Notes: a model not told the origin generated them from the letters alone. DNA of 64,000 bases from Margaritispora aquatica (GCA_007644065.1 VJWN01000024.1:13902-77901); one strand, 5' to 3'; counted from the first letter of the stretch, positions 11,387 through 23,733 are shown. Numbers and translations are program-made.

Positions 11387-12341
11387 GATCGAGATCTTAG
11401 TGCTGAGTATCAAGAGTATTTTGGGCATTAGTTAGCTTTAGGGAACCAATTACCTAGATTTTTCAAGCAGTTTTCCAACTTGAACCGAGCTGGAAGTTGT
11501 CTACCAGATAGGACTCCATTACATGAGTACTAAATGTCAAGTAGCCACTCGGCCTATAGACCACGAATATCCTTCCCTTTCTACACTTCATGTCTCATAA
11601 ACCTGTCCTCTTCGGGGAAAAAAATCTCCACAGTTATTATACAGATTTCAAGTGTTAGTCAAGGCCATTGAAGGAGGGATGCGCAGGAAGGCGCGTCCTT
11701 CCTAGATAGTTTTCATACGAACCGGAAGCACCTCATTGAAAACTTGCTCTACTCCACGATCAATCTTCGATGACCTTTCCACATCAATTTCTAGCCGAGA
11801 ACGTATCGAAATCATAACGGATACCAGAGAAAGGCAAAAAAGAACCTCGGATAATTCATGCGGGGTGACCTCACACACAAATCAACTTGCTAACAATTTT
11901 ATCTCCACTATAGGAGAAAATTGTTAAATAAAGACTTATACAGAGCGTATTGTGCTCGAGCGCGAGAAAAAGAAGAGAGCCATATGGAACTTATTACTCG
12001 ACTGCTTTTAGAGATTGAGATGCTTACCAGTTGCAAAGGGTGCAATCTTGCGTAGGTGGAAGCATAGAGAAATAGATAGCGATGTTGAAAAGGGAGAAAT
12101 ACATCAGTCTAAGTCCTGATACGGCATCAATGAAAAGCCTACTAATTCGCAAGTACAGGAAGCTACACATCTTATTGGCATTTTCTCTTAAAGTACTCTT
12201 GTTAGTAATCTACAGCACGAAACGATGTAAACTCTCCTCAGTCCCAAGAAATGCCAAAATTGTGGTTTTATACGCAACTCTGCTAGTCTACACGATTCAT
12301 CTCTATCAAAACAATATCATCCCTCGAAGGTAAATGGCCAT
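11387..12341. other. Intergenic between convergent genes
   Basis: This is the shared 3' region of the permease (+) and the mannosidase (-). It has moderate AT content and only small open frames (11736-11927, 12082-12333) without coding character. Nothing else is seen. Confidence 0.5.
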
Positions 12342-15014
12342 TCATTGAGTGGTCCCCGTAGCCGGACTTGGAGGAGGACTGCCAGTGGCCCAATTCCTGG
12401 GCTCACTGGAAAGCAGAAACTCCATCGTTCCCCCCGAGGCAAAGATATTATCCCAAGTAAGCCAGTTTTTGGTCCATTCTGCTCCGTTAACCTTCAAACT
12501 TTGGACGTAGAACTTCGAGTCGCCAGTTCCATCACCTCCGATGCTTGTGATAACAAGTTTCTTTTCCTCGCCTAAATCAATCGTCAAAGACTTGAACCAA
12601 GGACTGTGAATTAAAAATGTCGTTTGACCGGCGATTGGGTACAGTCCAATCATGTTCCATAGTAACCAGGTTTGCATAGCACCAGCGTCGCTATTCCCCG
12701 GTAAACCATCAGCAGAGGATTTGAACTTCTTAGCGATCGTTCGAGACCGCACAACAGAGAGATCTTGACGGGATAGAAAGTTATACAGGTAAGGCAGATT
12801 AAAAGTCCTGTTGATTCAAAATAAAGCGTTAAATATCCATCTTTATTGAAAATTCTCTAAGGGAGGTGTACTTACGGTTCGTTGGAGTTATCGAATATGG
12901 TGCCATTGGGATTTGCAGGATTGGCACCGACTTTGAACATAGTCTCTAGTCGTGCCAAAGCCTTGTCTCGTCCTCCCATAAGTTCAATGATTTTATTCAT
13001 ATCATGGACGTCTGTCCAAGAATATTCCCAACTTCCGCCTTCGTAAAACGAGCCTCCCCAGTATCCCCTGTCTGCAAGTGGAGTTATAGGAATAAAGTTG
13101 GTCTCATCACGTGGAGCTACAAATCCAGTGAACCCAAGAGACTCTAGCTCGGGATTCCAATGATTCCGCCAGTTCCGTGACCGTTTCAGATACTTTGCCG
13201 CGTCTTTGGTACGCCCGAGTCCTTTGGCAACTTGATACAAGCTGAAATCATTATAAGCATACTCTACCGCTCGAGAGACAGACCTAGTATAGACATTTTT
13301 GGTGATGAAGCCATGTTTGATCCAGTCCGGAAGAGCGCCCCTTCCTTCTTTAGTTGATGCATCTGGCCCTTGGGGATCTCGCGGATTAGAATTTGGCGGA
13401 GTGACTTCAGCATCCTGTAGCATAGCAGCATACCCATCTTCCCAGCTTACCTTGCCACGCACACCTTGACGTATGCATCTGCAAGTACATTATCTGCATT
13501 AGAGCCGCCTTGAGTTCTGCCATTATAGTTTGAAGACCGTGCATCTGGAAGGTATCCATCGTAACGCCAGATATCTATCAAAGAACGGATAAAGTCCTCA
13601 TACACTTTCGGATGTATGATATGTAACAGAGAAGTTGAACACCGGAAAAGGTCCCAGAGCGTAAAGATGTCAGAATAGTAGGGCTCCGAGGATTTCCATC
13701 CTGGATTTTCACCAGTTTGATTGGTTGGAAGGAGATTCATGAAATAGAGAGATGTATATAACAATTGAAGATCTTCCGTTCTATCGGCCTCAATAGTAAT
13801 TTTACTTAGAACTTCTTCGTTCCACAAGAGCTTCGTTTCTTGCACGACTTCTTGGAGATTACTGCCAGCTGGGATTTCACTATCAACGTTCTGCTGAGCT
13901 TTGTCAATAGATATCCAGGAGATGCCGACTCTTGATGAAACGGAGGATGTTCCAATATCGAATGTAAACATGCCGCCAATACGTGTTTGCTGAACTGTAG
14001 AGCTAACTGAGCCGCCAGCGATAACATTGTTGATTTCTAAACCGTTGGTCGAAAATACTTGAGCCTTGCTAGGCTTGGTATCAAAATAGCCATCTTCTCA
14101 AAATTAGCCACTATCGGGAAAAAAGATCTGATCGGAGTATACAAAAATAAATGGTCCAGTTAGGAGCTCGATTCCACCCATTCCTGTATGTTCCACTTCC
14201 TTCATAATAGCCGTCCGGATAAAGAGTGAGCGTTCCACCCACATATTCTTGTTCAAGTCCGTTTCCTCTATACGAAGTCAAGATATGAGAAACGTCAATA
14301 AGAATGTTGCATTGTGCGTTCTTAGGAAAAGTGTACTGGTAGAACCCAGCATGTGCGGTAGCTGCTAACTCAACCACAACTCCATATACAGTCTCAGCGC
14401 GGTAATAACCAACGGAACCGCTGTCAGGTACTGCTCGTTCCACTGTGAGATTTGCCAGCGGATTGTGGATGTTCCCAACAATAGGCAACTGCGAAACGGT
14501 CCCATATTTGGGTGAACCACCAGTTCCACTCATATGCATCATGCTAAGGCCGCTGAATGCACCTTTCGAACTATAGCCCGAGTACGAGTTGACTCCTGGG
14601 TCAAGGTTGTCTGGTCCGATCTTGACCATGCCCCAAGGGGGGCGAGCGGCCCCTGGAAAATCGTTTCCACCGTTTTCTGTTCCTGCACTGTATTCTCGTG
14701 AGCAATTGTTCTATCAAATTCCTGTTACTGAACGTACAATATGTTCACATATTGAGTGTAATCATATGTATCGTGGCTGCAGAAGTTAGTAACAGTCATT
14801 CCATATACAGCATGACAGAACTATACTCTGTGGGGATAATCCTATGTCCACCACCTCTCCGGGCTATGCCCCACGCTCCAGACGTCAAAGCAGCAGGTTT
14901 CCAAAAGTATGAAATGAAGAATATATTAAGGGAGACCATCAAAAAGAGACACAGATGCCTCAGACGTGGTTTGAGGAGCTTCCATCTCAGAGCTCTTTGA
15001 ATTTGCAGCCTCAT
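12342..15014 (-). pseudogene. GH92 alpha-mannosidase with one-base frameshift
   Basis: A glycoside hydrolase family 92 enzyme (exo-alpha-1,2-mannosidase type, calcium dependent). Exons in transcription order: 15014-14827, 14776-14738, 14687-14143, 14093-12876 and 12807-12342. The N-terminus has a single hydrophobic helix (LCLFLMVSLNIFFISYF) fitting a type II anchor or uncleaved signal. The GH92 start is clear (YVN..AGTENGGNDFPGAAR, then WGMVKIGPD), and TQGGSNAD, WEYSWTDVHD and GLPGNSDAGAMQTW are also present. Within exon 4 the frame breaks near 13464: DAYVK is followed by a conserved GVRGK block in another frame, with no room for an intron. The summed exon length is one base short of a multiple of three, consistent with loss of one G in a G run. 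Either this is a real null allele or a sequencing indel; with the frame intact it would be about 818 residues. Confidence 0.82.
13464..13465 (-). other. Frameshift site in the GH92 gene
   Basis: The two conserved reading frames overlap by only 16 bases (13447-13462). The junction reads AAGGTGTGCG where AAGGGTGTGCG would keep the family consensus in frame. A one-base shortening of a G run is the simplest explanation. Confidence 0.75.
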
Positions 15015-16385
15015 GTGTGGCAGTTGCAATCAATATATCCGATTTTTAAAAGCAACCAAAAATCCCTGGGCTTTAAGTTCAATCGATTTCCCTATCACTT
15101 TTGACAAACAGGATCTCAAAATATCGTTCTCAGTTCAGAAGGTACGCAAACAACAAGCAGATTCCACATCCCTTTCGAAAGCAATTGACAATCGCGGAAA
15201 AGGCATAATCGGTACATCGAATCCGTTCGAAAGAAACATTACGATCAGACATGGGAGTTTTAATTTCTTTTTCATGCGCTTGCTATCATTTTACCAATCA
15301 ATGGTTCGAATAAGAAATATGAGGCGCTCCAGCCCCTTAATATTTTCTAACCTTACAACAGACTTTAGAACGGAATCATTTTCAATCTGAATTGCGAAAA
15401 CTAATGCTGAGTTTGTTAGCCAAAATTTCTTTTTATTCAAGTCGTTTTAATAATTTTTGTGAAGAGAAAACATTATAAAAATAATACTCAAGATATTGAT
15501 ATCTAATAGAGGTCAAATCTAAATTGGTCGCAAAGGAGTAAATAAAAGCTTAGATTTTAGTAGCAGAATAAGCTTCGTGTATAACTAAGATATTTGTCTC
15601 TATTGTATAATATTAAGGTATTGTTTTATAGGGATTTGCTAGAACAGGTTGCCAGCCTGGTCAATGATATACGAAAGAATTGTAGCCCACCAGGATCATC
15701 GATGAGTCAGATCAAGCAGGACAAAAGTCTGTACAGCCTTGACATGCGAAGTGTTGAAGGTGTAGTAGAGACACATTTTGGAACCACGATTTTCCCTATG
15801 TATAGGCGGTCGAATGACTTCCGTCGGGTTAAAAAGATCCCAATATAATCAACAATTAGTTCCAAATTCCGATCAAAAATTCAAAATTACCGAAAGCCTC
15901 ATCTGGCCTTTGAGACAATGCAAACACAAGAAATTTGGAATTAATTGAGTCTTTCGCCTTTAGCATTGCCATGAATGGGGCCAAGACTCGATTGTAGATC
16001 TCTTGAAAGCAAAATGAGCTTCACTAATACATGCGCAGCGTAAGGAGTTTCGCTCTCCAAGAGAACAAATGATTAGTGTGTGCTGTGCTGGTGTTTGAGG
16101 CTCTTTGGTTATGCGAGTTTGATGGACAACAAACAACACAACGGAAGTATATCACTGGCTCAGTGCTTGATAAATCTAGTATTAGTCCCGTGATATAAGG
16201 CGATGCGGTTTCTTGATAGGGCATCTTCGCCAGACGAGCCCAGAAGAAAATTCGGGGTAGAGTTTCGAATACACCTTGAACGCGAAATATTACATGACCC
16301 ATATCAGCAACTTAGAGGTCAACCAGACGATAACTTCTTCAGAATTGCTCCCATATCACACACTTGATGTATCAAACCAGAAATC
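15015..16385. other. Intergenic, no gene seen
   Basis: This is the upstream region of the mannosidase gene (-) and of the acidic protein gene (+). From about 15,400 to 15,650 it is AT-rich. Small open frames (15013-15390, 15594-15848, 16024-16302) have no domain or splice support. Confidence 0.5.
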
Positions 16386-17140
16386 ATGGCGCGCTACAAT
16401 TCATTTGCCAAGGTTATGGCAGCGATGTTGAGCGATGAAGACGACGTTCTCACAACTGGATTACAAAGCTCACGCACCCTTGCCTGGATATCTCGACGCG
16501 AAGAGTTAGATATCCTACGTATGAAGATAGCCACTGGGCCCCATGAGAATTTCCATTTGATGTGGGGGGATGATCGAACGGTATGGCGGGAATTCTGTAA
16601 GCACGGAACACGTCGCGGAATTTCCGTTTGCTAAAAGTACTTTTAGTCGAGTAGCAGTATGGTCTTTTTCAAGGTCTTTCAAGACGGCAGTTTATGGACC
16701 TCCTTCAAGCGCCAGACTCCGAGCCAGAGCTTCCCAAGGAGAGCGCAGCCTATCATATATTTGGTCCCAAGAAAGCGCATCACGCTGAAGATATTGACAC
16801 TCAAGACGATACCAGTTCTGCACAGGAAACCTGCACACAAGAGGAGCTTGACATCCAAAACGAGATTGGCTTTCAAGCAGACATCGACATCGAAGAGTCT
16901 TGGAGGATTCAGAAGAAATGGGACATGGAGAAGAGTTCTGCTGAGCATAGAGAAAAGTTCGTGACAGGGCAATTTAAGCTTGGGAATGAAAACTTGAAGG
17001 CTGGCAATACCTCCTTCAGATGCTATCAAGATATTGCTCAGTCTTGGGTCAATTTTTTGAGGCAGAATATGGATAAAGATGGCGTTGAGAGCCAGGCAAA
17101 GGAACACGGAAAGGAAGCAGACCATACGGATTGGTGGTGA
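16386..17140 (+). CDS. Acidic hypothetical protein
   Basis: I do not recognise a family. The likely model is two exons, 16386-16580 and 16658-17140, joined in phase 0 by a 77-base intron (donor GTATGG, acceptor CAG) to give 225 residues. An alternative donor GTAAGC at 16596 does not restore the downstream frame. The C-terminal half is acidic and Gln/Glu-rich with little hydrophobic content, and ends in DHTDWW. There is no signal peptide or membrane segment. The protein-like composition of both exons supports a gene, but the join is uncertain. It lies between the mannosidase promoter side and a dead mariner element. Confidence 0.5.
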
Positions 17141-17739
17141 CAGGGACATCGAAGAGGATGAAGACTTATCTTCGCAAAGAATTTTACCAAAAACAATTCA
17201 TGTATGATGTAAATTTAGTGTCACAACTCTAAGTTTTAGGGCATCTGGAGACTAGTTGGAAGAACTAAAGTCTCCTCCTCGAGAGCTACTCCTTCTGTAG
17301 CACATGATAGGCTCAAATCCGTGAGCTTTCCTTCTATCTGCCTCGCGTCCATATGCTCCCTACCTCAATGATTATTCTTCTCACTATCCATGTTATCGCA
17401 CACACCATAACCATACTAACTTTTCCAATGATCCACCAACATTTCTGTAAGATCCAAGGCCCCACAATCGTTTTGGATTCCTTCATCCTTCCTGTCAATA
17501 CGAACAGAAGAAAGCCCACAACCAAGGAGGTATCCACGAACTTCATAGGTATCTCATTCCCTTGGAGAAAAGCTTGGATCTCCACCAGGAGAATGGGCTC
17601 GTCCTCTGGTTCATCCAGTTCCAACGCAGATATACAGTAACCGACAACTACTATTTAACCGAATGTGTATAATCACGAAAAACGCGCATCCCAGCCACCC
17701 TTACCATTTATCTATCAACCACAAAAAAATATCACCTTA
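17141..17739. other. Intergenic
   Basis: Open frames on both strands overlap at 17334-17640 (95-96 residues each). The minus one reads as hydrophobic and the plus one as Ile/Thr-rich; neither has other support. No gene is called. Confidence 0.4.
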
Positions 17740-18955
17740 ACGAAGAGCTTTAGGCTCAATATCTAGGAATTAGAATAATAGAAAGTATCTTAGTCTATAT
17801 TAACGCGGTAAAATTATAGAGAGATTCGTAGAGGGTACGAAAATCGGTAAGATTACAAAGGAGCTTTCTTTAGACCGTAGGACGGTTCGATATACTATTT
17901 ACTAATAGGTATTATATAACGATAGACTCGAAACACTAAAAACCCTGTAAAAGAAAGTATATACAAAACATTAAGAACGAATCCTCCTACGTCACGTACG
18001 CTTAAACCTAAAGGATACTTATCTATAGGTTATTACCGCGTATAGACTTACCTACTACCCCTTTACTATTAAGTCTATCCTAAAGAGATATAGTATCACT
18101 AATTAGCGTGTAAAACGCTGTCCGATATTAACAGAGGCTTACGTAGCTACCTAGCTTACCTAGTGCCTCGCGTATAGACATTAGAACTAGGAGGACTAGG
18201 GTATAGTTATATAGAGTAACGAGTGTTCTGTCGAATAAGGGTAAGGTAAAAGATAGGAATAGGTTTTTCGGACACTAGGACAGAAGTAGGATCGGAATAA
18301 GGTCTAAACATATAGTACGAATAAGAATATAAAGGTTATAGTCTAGAGGTCCTTTTAGGACTATAGGAGAAGTAACCTCTATATTATAGACCGAGATTTC
18401 AAGTCTAAAAAGCACGGATATTCAGCTAATTTATACCTCGAGGTCCTCGACGTAGAGGTAGTACCGGCTTTCGACGAAATAGAGCCTAGCTATATATTTA
18501 TATAAGATAATATACCTATATACTATACGTATAAGGTCCGCGAATAGTTTTGTAATAAGGGTATTCCTTGTCTTCTAAACTAGCCTACGTACTCGCCGGA
18601 CCTTAATCCTATTAAGCACGTTTAGTAGTACCTTAAAATATAGGTCTACGATATGTTTCCTAACGTTATAGCCGAAAAAAGCGAGTTAGAAGCTACGAGG
18701 GCGAGACTAGAGAGCTATTTACAAGCTACGTGGGATACACTAGACTAGTCACTTTTTGATAATTTGTATAAGAGTATGTATAGTAGAATAGAGGCCTATA
18801 TCACGGCGGACGGGTAGTATACGAGATATTAAAGGGTTTATAGCGTTATAGAATCTATACGTTTATATATATTATAGAAGAGAATTAGAGCTTTAAAATA
18901 GTCCTGTTTTTATAATTATAAACTTACTAGTTGATTTAATATTAATAAAAGAGTA
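17740..18955 (+). mobile_element. Dead Tc1/mariner DNA transposon, RIP-mutated
   Basis: Reading through stops in one frame gives a Tc1/mariner transposase. There is a helix-turn-helix (SLDRRTVRYTI, about 17,860-17,920), a first catalytic Asp region near 18,390, a DN motif near 18,506, the hallmark PTYSPDLNPIKHV near 18,590-18,620, and the typical C-terminal LEATRARLESYLQATWDTL and SMYSRIEAYITADG (to about 18,830). Many TGG and CAG/CAA codons are now TAG, TAA or TGA, as RIP produces. The ends are not defined: no convincing terminal inverted repeats with TA duplications were found by eye. It cannot encode a protein. Confidence 0.85.
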
Positions 18956-18959
18956 GTGG

Positions 18960-19430
18960 TTAAAAAAATCGTAATTTTCGTGTTCTTCGTTTTGTTAAAT
19001 AGTAGTTGTCTAGTACTGTACCGGATACCACCACATAATACAACAGTCCGCCAAATGCAATCCTCTTCAGCCAATACTTCGCTCCTCCCAGCATGTCAAT
19101 GGTGATCCCGAAGATTTTGACTAAGCTTAGCAAGAGTAGAGACGGAGTGAGTATGTCAATACATAATCCTGCCGGTATGTACGTGAAGTTCACTGCTAGC
19201 ATGAATACCGTGCCAAAGAGCGCGAAGATGTGGGTAAATGGCACCCGATTTACAAGCATGCACATAAAGAGTGCATATAGCAACGAACATACCAGTCCAA
19301 TAGAAAAGATAGTTGAGGATCTTATGTATAGGCCTGGATGCACTGGTAGGAGCATTAATGAGAGGAATTCGGGGATGTTGCGTCCGGCATATGTTCGGAG
19401 GTCTCTGACGACGTTCCATTCAAATTGCAT
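18960..19430 (-). CDS. Short multi-helix membrane protein, possibly truncated
   Basis: This is an ATG-started frame of 156 residues with four to five hydrophobic segments and a basic tail (KRRTRKLRFF) that falls at the edge of the dead mariner element, so the original C-terminus may have been lost. Upstream on the same strand (about 19,440-19,500) a different frame reads like coding sequence (NHEPLGHEVEEVTVFD) and ends at the same point. This suggests a longer gene broken by an indel, or an intron I could not place. No family is recognised. The regular pattern of helices makes a real or formerly real gene likely. Confidence 0.45.
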   Translation of the reverse strand: MQFEWNVVRDLRTYAGRNIPEFLSLMLLPVHPGLYIRSSTIFSIGLVCSLLYALFMCMLVNRVPFTHIFALFGTVFMLAVNFTYIPAGLCIDILTPSLLLLSLVKIFGITIDMLGGAKYWLKRIAFGGLLYYVVVSGTVLDNYYLTKRRTRKLRFF

Positions 19431-20989
19431 TGTCGAAGACTGTCACTTCTTCTACTTCATGGCCGAGGGGTTCGTGGTTGCGTTCTAATTCTGGGTGGAC
19501 CCCGAGACGAGAAGTTCGTGGAGAGCGAGATTAAGTATAAAGAAAGAACATCGAAAATATCATTTTTAATCTGAAGCTCCATCTTAGTGAGAGAGTTTCG
19601 TTCTTCTTGTTTGTTGTTATGTGCCTGGAGGGACCAATGCAAAGTGTTGAATGCAGTGGTTGGGTGAGGATGACCGGATGCAGGTCTTGTTGTCAAACTT
19701 GGGACAAAGAGATGATTTTGGCGACTTGCAGACTCTGAAAGGACCTCCTTGTGTTTGTGCTCGATGACGAACAAAGAGAGTCTCATTCATCTTTAAAAGG
19801 GATTATTTCTAAACCTTGGACAATGTTGACGAAGTGTACTATCAAAAGTGTTACCTAACAATTGCCGAAGTTACGAAATCAAAAATAGAAGTGACTGGGT
19901 GGATGCGCAAGTTGCGTCCTTCACAGCCTTGCAAACCCTTGAACTTAATTCGAAATGGCTTTGTAGCATGTGGAGTCTTGGAATAACACTTTTGCTTGGC
20001 TTTCGTTGAGGCAAACGAAATTTATGTGTCAAACCAACTGACAGTGGGGTCATGGTATAGGGGGAAGTAAACAGACTTGTAATTGAACTCTCAGACACCT
20101 ACGATGAAAGCAATATTGGGCACATTTCTAGAAACTGTTACTGATCATAGCAAATTAATTCTCTCACTATTTCATCACTCCAAGCTCTCCAAGGTAGGTA
20201 AGGTAGGTCGCTTTCTCATCCATGTCATGTGACTTTGATGAAACCTCTTCCATGACGTGTCCCCAGTATCTACCAAAAGTCCATCATCGTCTTTCATGTA
20301 TATCCGGCTCTCTCTCTATCCCCCTCCACCCTCCCCCTACCACTTGTCGTCGTTTCCTCTCCACTTCCCCATTACGACGACAACTTGTAGGGGTCGGCTC
20401 ATTAATATGCTTCATATGCTTAACTGGACTTAAGCATATCCACTGAGGAGCCGGCCGCGCCACAGCAATTAAGAATGGGTTTTGCACGATATGGCTGGCA
20501 AGTGCACAGTTGCGCGTACACCTCCTCCCATGCTCTTCCTCGGTAATCTTCTGCTTTTGATTGGACCCTCTGCTTCCTGTTTCTTCTCCTGCGTTCGTCT
20601 GTTTTGCATTTCTCAATGATGCCCGTCGCTTTTGTGCCCCATAAACGCCTAGCCAATGTGCTTGACTCGTCAGCCCAATATGATCTTCACAAGGCCTGAA
20701 TAATTCTGCAGGACTGATTATGGGTTTTTGGCTGTAGCTAGCCAATGAATTGCTCAGTGTTTCTAAGTTTGTATATTGGTAGTGGAAAGGCTGACGAAGG
20801 AGCACTTCGGTGACAGTTTGTCTACACTGCACAAATCTTGACAGCTGATGCGTTGAATGGCGAGGAAGAGCCATCATACTTCGATGGAAGATATAAAGCT
20901 GCTGGTGGGCTCGAGGTAAATCCCACATCACACCTCGCATACATTCATTCTCAAATACACATTCTACCAATTTCTCTCACTCTACAACT
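19431..20989. other. Intergenic / upstream region of the dioxygenase gene
   Basis: The region holds pyrimidine-rich tracts (about 20,290-20,360) and short repeats of GGTAGGTA near 20,195-20,210. A 228-residue open frame on the minus strand (20284-20970) is compositionally odd and lies across the dioxygenase promoter, so it is not called. TATAAA at 20892-20897 lies 98 bases before the next gene's start. Confidence 0.5.
20892..20897 (+). promoter_or_regulatory. TATA box of the intradiol dioxygenase gene
   Basis: TATAAA is found 98 bases upstream of the start codon at 20990, followed by CA- and TC-rich DNA just before the start, as in strongly expressed fungal genes. Confidence 0.5.
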
Positions 20990-22192
20990 ATGGTTTACTT
21001 CTCCAAGATCGCCAGTGTAGTGGCAGCGGCCTGCGTTGTTGGCTCAGTCGTTGCTCACCCAGGCGAGCATCATGATCATGCTCAAATCAAGCGTGAGATC
21101 AAAGCCCGCGATCAATTGGCATCAGCAGCCAAGAGATCCCTCGATGGATGCTCCAACTCCTTGAGAGCTCGTAGCTTGAACTCTCGCTCGGTTGCTCGTC
21201 GCGCTCAAATTGCCAAGGAAATTCGGGCCAAGCGCAACATCCAGACCAGTACGTCTTCTAGTAACAAAATGATCCGATTTTGCTAACACCTTACAGTGCC
21301 AAAGAAGTACCGCCGTGACTTGGCTACTCTTGAAGTTTATGAGGCCATCAACCACAATCAAACTGGTCTTGTAGACTACACTATTGAAACTCCTGAAGCA
21401 ACTATCTTTAGTGCCAACACCTCATGCATCTTGGCTCCAGAGAACACCGACGGTCCATACTATGTGACTGGCGAGTTGATTCGCAAGAATGTGACCGAAG
21501 GCCAGCCGGGTATTCCTATGTACTTGGAGGTGCAATACATCGATATCACAACCTGCGAACCTGTCCCAGAAGTGTATGTTGACATCTGGAATTGCAATGC
21601 CACTGGATATTACTCTGGTGTGGTCGCTACTGGGAATGAAGTCGGGTGGGACACCACATTTTTGAGAGGCATCCAAGCTACAGATGAAGAAGGTGTCGCC
21701 TCCTTTGAGACAATCTTCCCAGGTCACTACGATGGTCGTGCTATCCACACTCATCTCCTGTCGCACAATAACGTCACTGTATTGGCCAATGGAACCATTC
21801 AAGGAGGCTCTGTCTCCCATATTGGTCAACTCTTCTACAATGAGGAGCTTCGGTCTGCTGCCGAGCTCGTCTACCCATACAACACCAACACTCAAGCCAT
21901 CACTTCTAACGCTGATGATATGTGGTCTATCGTTGGAGCTGGAACCACTTATGACCCCTTCCCAGAGTATATGTATCTTGGTGATGATATTAGTGACGGA
22001 CTTCTGGCTTGGATCCAAGTTGGTATCAACACCACTGCCGATCAAACTTCAAGCTCTTACTATGCCGTTGCTGCCGTTCTCCAGGCTGATGGTGGACATG
22101 CAAGTACCAGCTCTTTCGTTGGAGGCTCAGGCGGTGGTGCTGGAGGTTTCAATGAGACCGCGGGTGGCAATGGCACTGCGCCTCCTTCTTAA
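20990..22192 (+). CDS. Secreted intradiol ring-cleavage dioxygenase
   Basis: A non-haem Fe(III) dioxygenase that opens catechol-type rings between the hydroxyls; the extracellular fungal branch is related to protocatechuate 3,4-dioxygenase beta. Exons 20990-21248 and 21297-22192 give 384 residues. The signal peptide ends near VVGSVVAHPGEHHD, followed by a basic ~70-residue pro-region. The catalytic domain runs from about residue 115 to 310. The iron ligands are visible as Tyr in NTDGPYYV, Tyr in GHYDGRAIHTH and two His in that same motif. The C-terminal tail is Gly/Ser-rich (SSFVGGSGGGAGGF). The 48-base intron has donor GTACGT and a GCTAAC branch site. Likely role: breakdown of plant-derived or lignin-related phenolics outside the cell. 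Substrate not determined. Confidence 0.92.
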
Positions 22193-22670
22193 GGAGTCTT
22201 GGAGCTTGGGAGGTAGGGTCAAACAGATGTGATGTATATAGGTGAGAGCTTAGTTGATTTGGGAGGGATTTGGTTTTGTAAATATTGGCTTAGACAGGAT
22301 GTGCGGTTCCCGGTGAATCGTAAAATGCAGTTACATTTGACGAACTGGTTTCATACTTATGACCTGTGCCCACTCGTCACTAAACTCCCAAGACTGACGG
22401 CATTCCCCAAATGCCAGTGATTATGATAGCCACCGATTCATTTCCTTTACACTGCCTCTCAATCAAGATCTGCTTGAAGCGGCATCTGAATAACTACTGG
22501 AATTCCACGATAAAGAGTATCTGGAAGCATTAAGATGCTGCCTAAAGCTAGCACACAAAGACCACCAGCCACAAGGTTCCACAGCTAAAGTCAATTACCT
22601 TACATTTGATACTAGAACCGATTTCAACCCCCCTCCTTAAAGATTAACCATTAACTCAAACGGATTCGAA
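22193..22670. other. Intergenic
   Basis: This is the 3' region of the dioxygenase gene and upstream DNA of the next small gene. A pyrimidine-rich stretch and CAACCCCCCT lie shortly before 22,671. Nothing else is seen. Confidence 0.45.
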
Positions 22671-23012
22671 ATGCCATATCAACACGAACTCCGCCTCGGA
22701 CCATTCAAGTTCGTCTACTACGAACCCACCCCAACCAACCACCAATACCTCTTCACCACCCGCCGCAGCCTCGTTCCTGACCTCGACAAGATCATATTTT
22801 TCCTCATCATAATATCTACTAGCTATATCTGGTTCCAGATCACATCCCAGATCGCTCAACGATATCTCAGCAACAATGCCGCTTCGACTCGAGCGCTGCG
22901 GAGGAATCTAAACGGTTTTCTAGCCAAATTTACGCATTTTGTGCTGATTTCTGGACTCTATTCAATTACTTTTGGCGTGTGGATGGGTCTTATTGAGCGC
23001 TGGACTGGTTGA
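22671..23012 (+). CDS. Small two-helix membrane protein, hypothetical
   Basis: An intronless frame of 113 residues. It has a polar N-terminus (LRLGPFKFVYYEP), a hydrophobic helix at about residues 41-58 (IIFFLIIISTSYIW), a basic loop (STRALRRNLNG) and a second helix at about 90-107 (FVLISGLYSITFGVWMG). No family is recognised. The ordered hydrophobic pattern, normal codon use and A-rich DNA before the ATG support a real gene, although it is short. Confidence 0.55.
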   Translation: MPYQHELRLGPFKFVYYEPTPTNHQYLFTTRRSLVPDLDKIIFFLIIISTSYIWFQITSQIAQRYLSNNAASTRALRRNLNGFLAKFTHFVLISGLYSITFGVWMGLIERWTG

Positions 23013-23728
23013 TCGGATGGTAATGGACGAAGGCTGGGTGGAGGAGGAGACATCTTTGCAGAGCGGATACCTGCTGTGATGGCATTCGAGAGCTGGTGCC
23101 AAAATACGAACCGTTATAGCCTTCACAACACTACAAGTTCATCGATATACATACTGGAGATTGCTCGAGGTTGTACGATGAGAGCATGGGGCAAGGTTAA
23201 GTGAAATAGAAAAGCTGCCGGATTTGTTTGATGTCCACTATACAACTAAAACTGTAAATACATTACAGCAAACCTAAAGGATCTCCACTGGGAAAGCTTT
23301 CGAATTATGTCCTAAAGTTTGGCACATCGTAATTATTGATATGTGATATGTCACTGCTAAAAATAGCCTCCAAATGCATTAGCTCTTCATCGCTATTTGA
23401 CACTGACTGGCGAGCATTCGCAGCAATCTCATCAGGCAGTTCGTACAGAACAGTCCCCGTACTTTTATATCACATCGACTCTTTAGTGTGTTATTATCAA
23501 ATTAGTACAAATCGCTGTTGCTAGTCGAGGCGCCGGCCCGCACACGCCCGCAGATGGGGGAATAGGCCGGCGGGGAGGATCAACTGAGGTGAGGTGTAGA
23601 CTTCCTGTGCATAAAGAGATGGTTTAGAGCAGAGAGAGGGGAGATATCTTCTCAATTATGAGAGGGGCATTATTGGGTGCAAGTGAACAAAAAGAGCTAG
23701 TCACTTGACATTTCTAACTATAAAGAAA
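23013..23728. other. Intergenic up to the retrotransposon
   Basis: Unique DNA with a GC-rich pocket at about 23,525-23,580. A 62-residue open frame (23336-23524) has no support. It ends at the CACTC target duplication of the copia element. Confidence 0.5.
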
Positions 23729-23733
23729 CACTC
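23729..23733. repeat. Target-site duplication CACTC (left)
   Basis: Matches the five bases directly after the 3' LTR (29260-29264), as expected for integrase-mediated insertion. Confidence 0.85.

Noticed and set aside
13447..13462. Programmed ribosomal frameshifting in the GH92 gene
   Set aside because: No slippery heptamer or downstream structure is visible, and GH92 genes are not known to use it. An indel is simpler.
20284..20970. 228-residue minus-strand open frame
   Set aside because: It covers the pyrimidine-rich promoter of the dioxygenase gene, has no domain, splice structure or start context, and its composition is unlike the neighbouring proteins.
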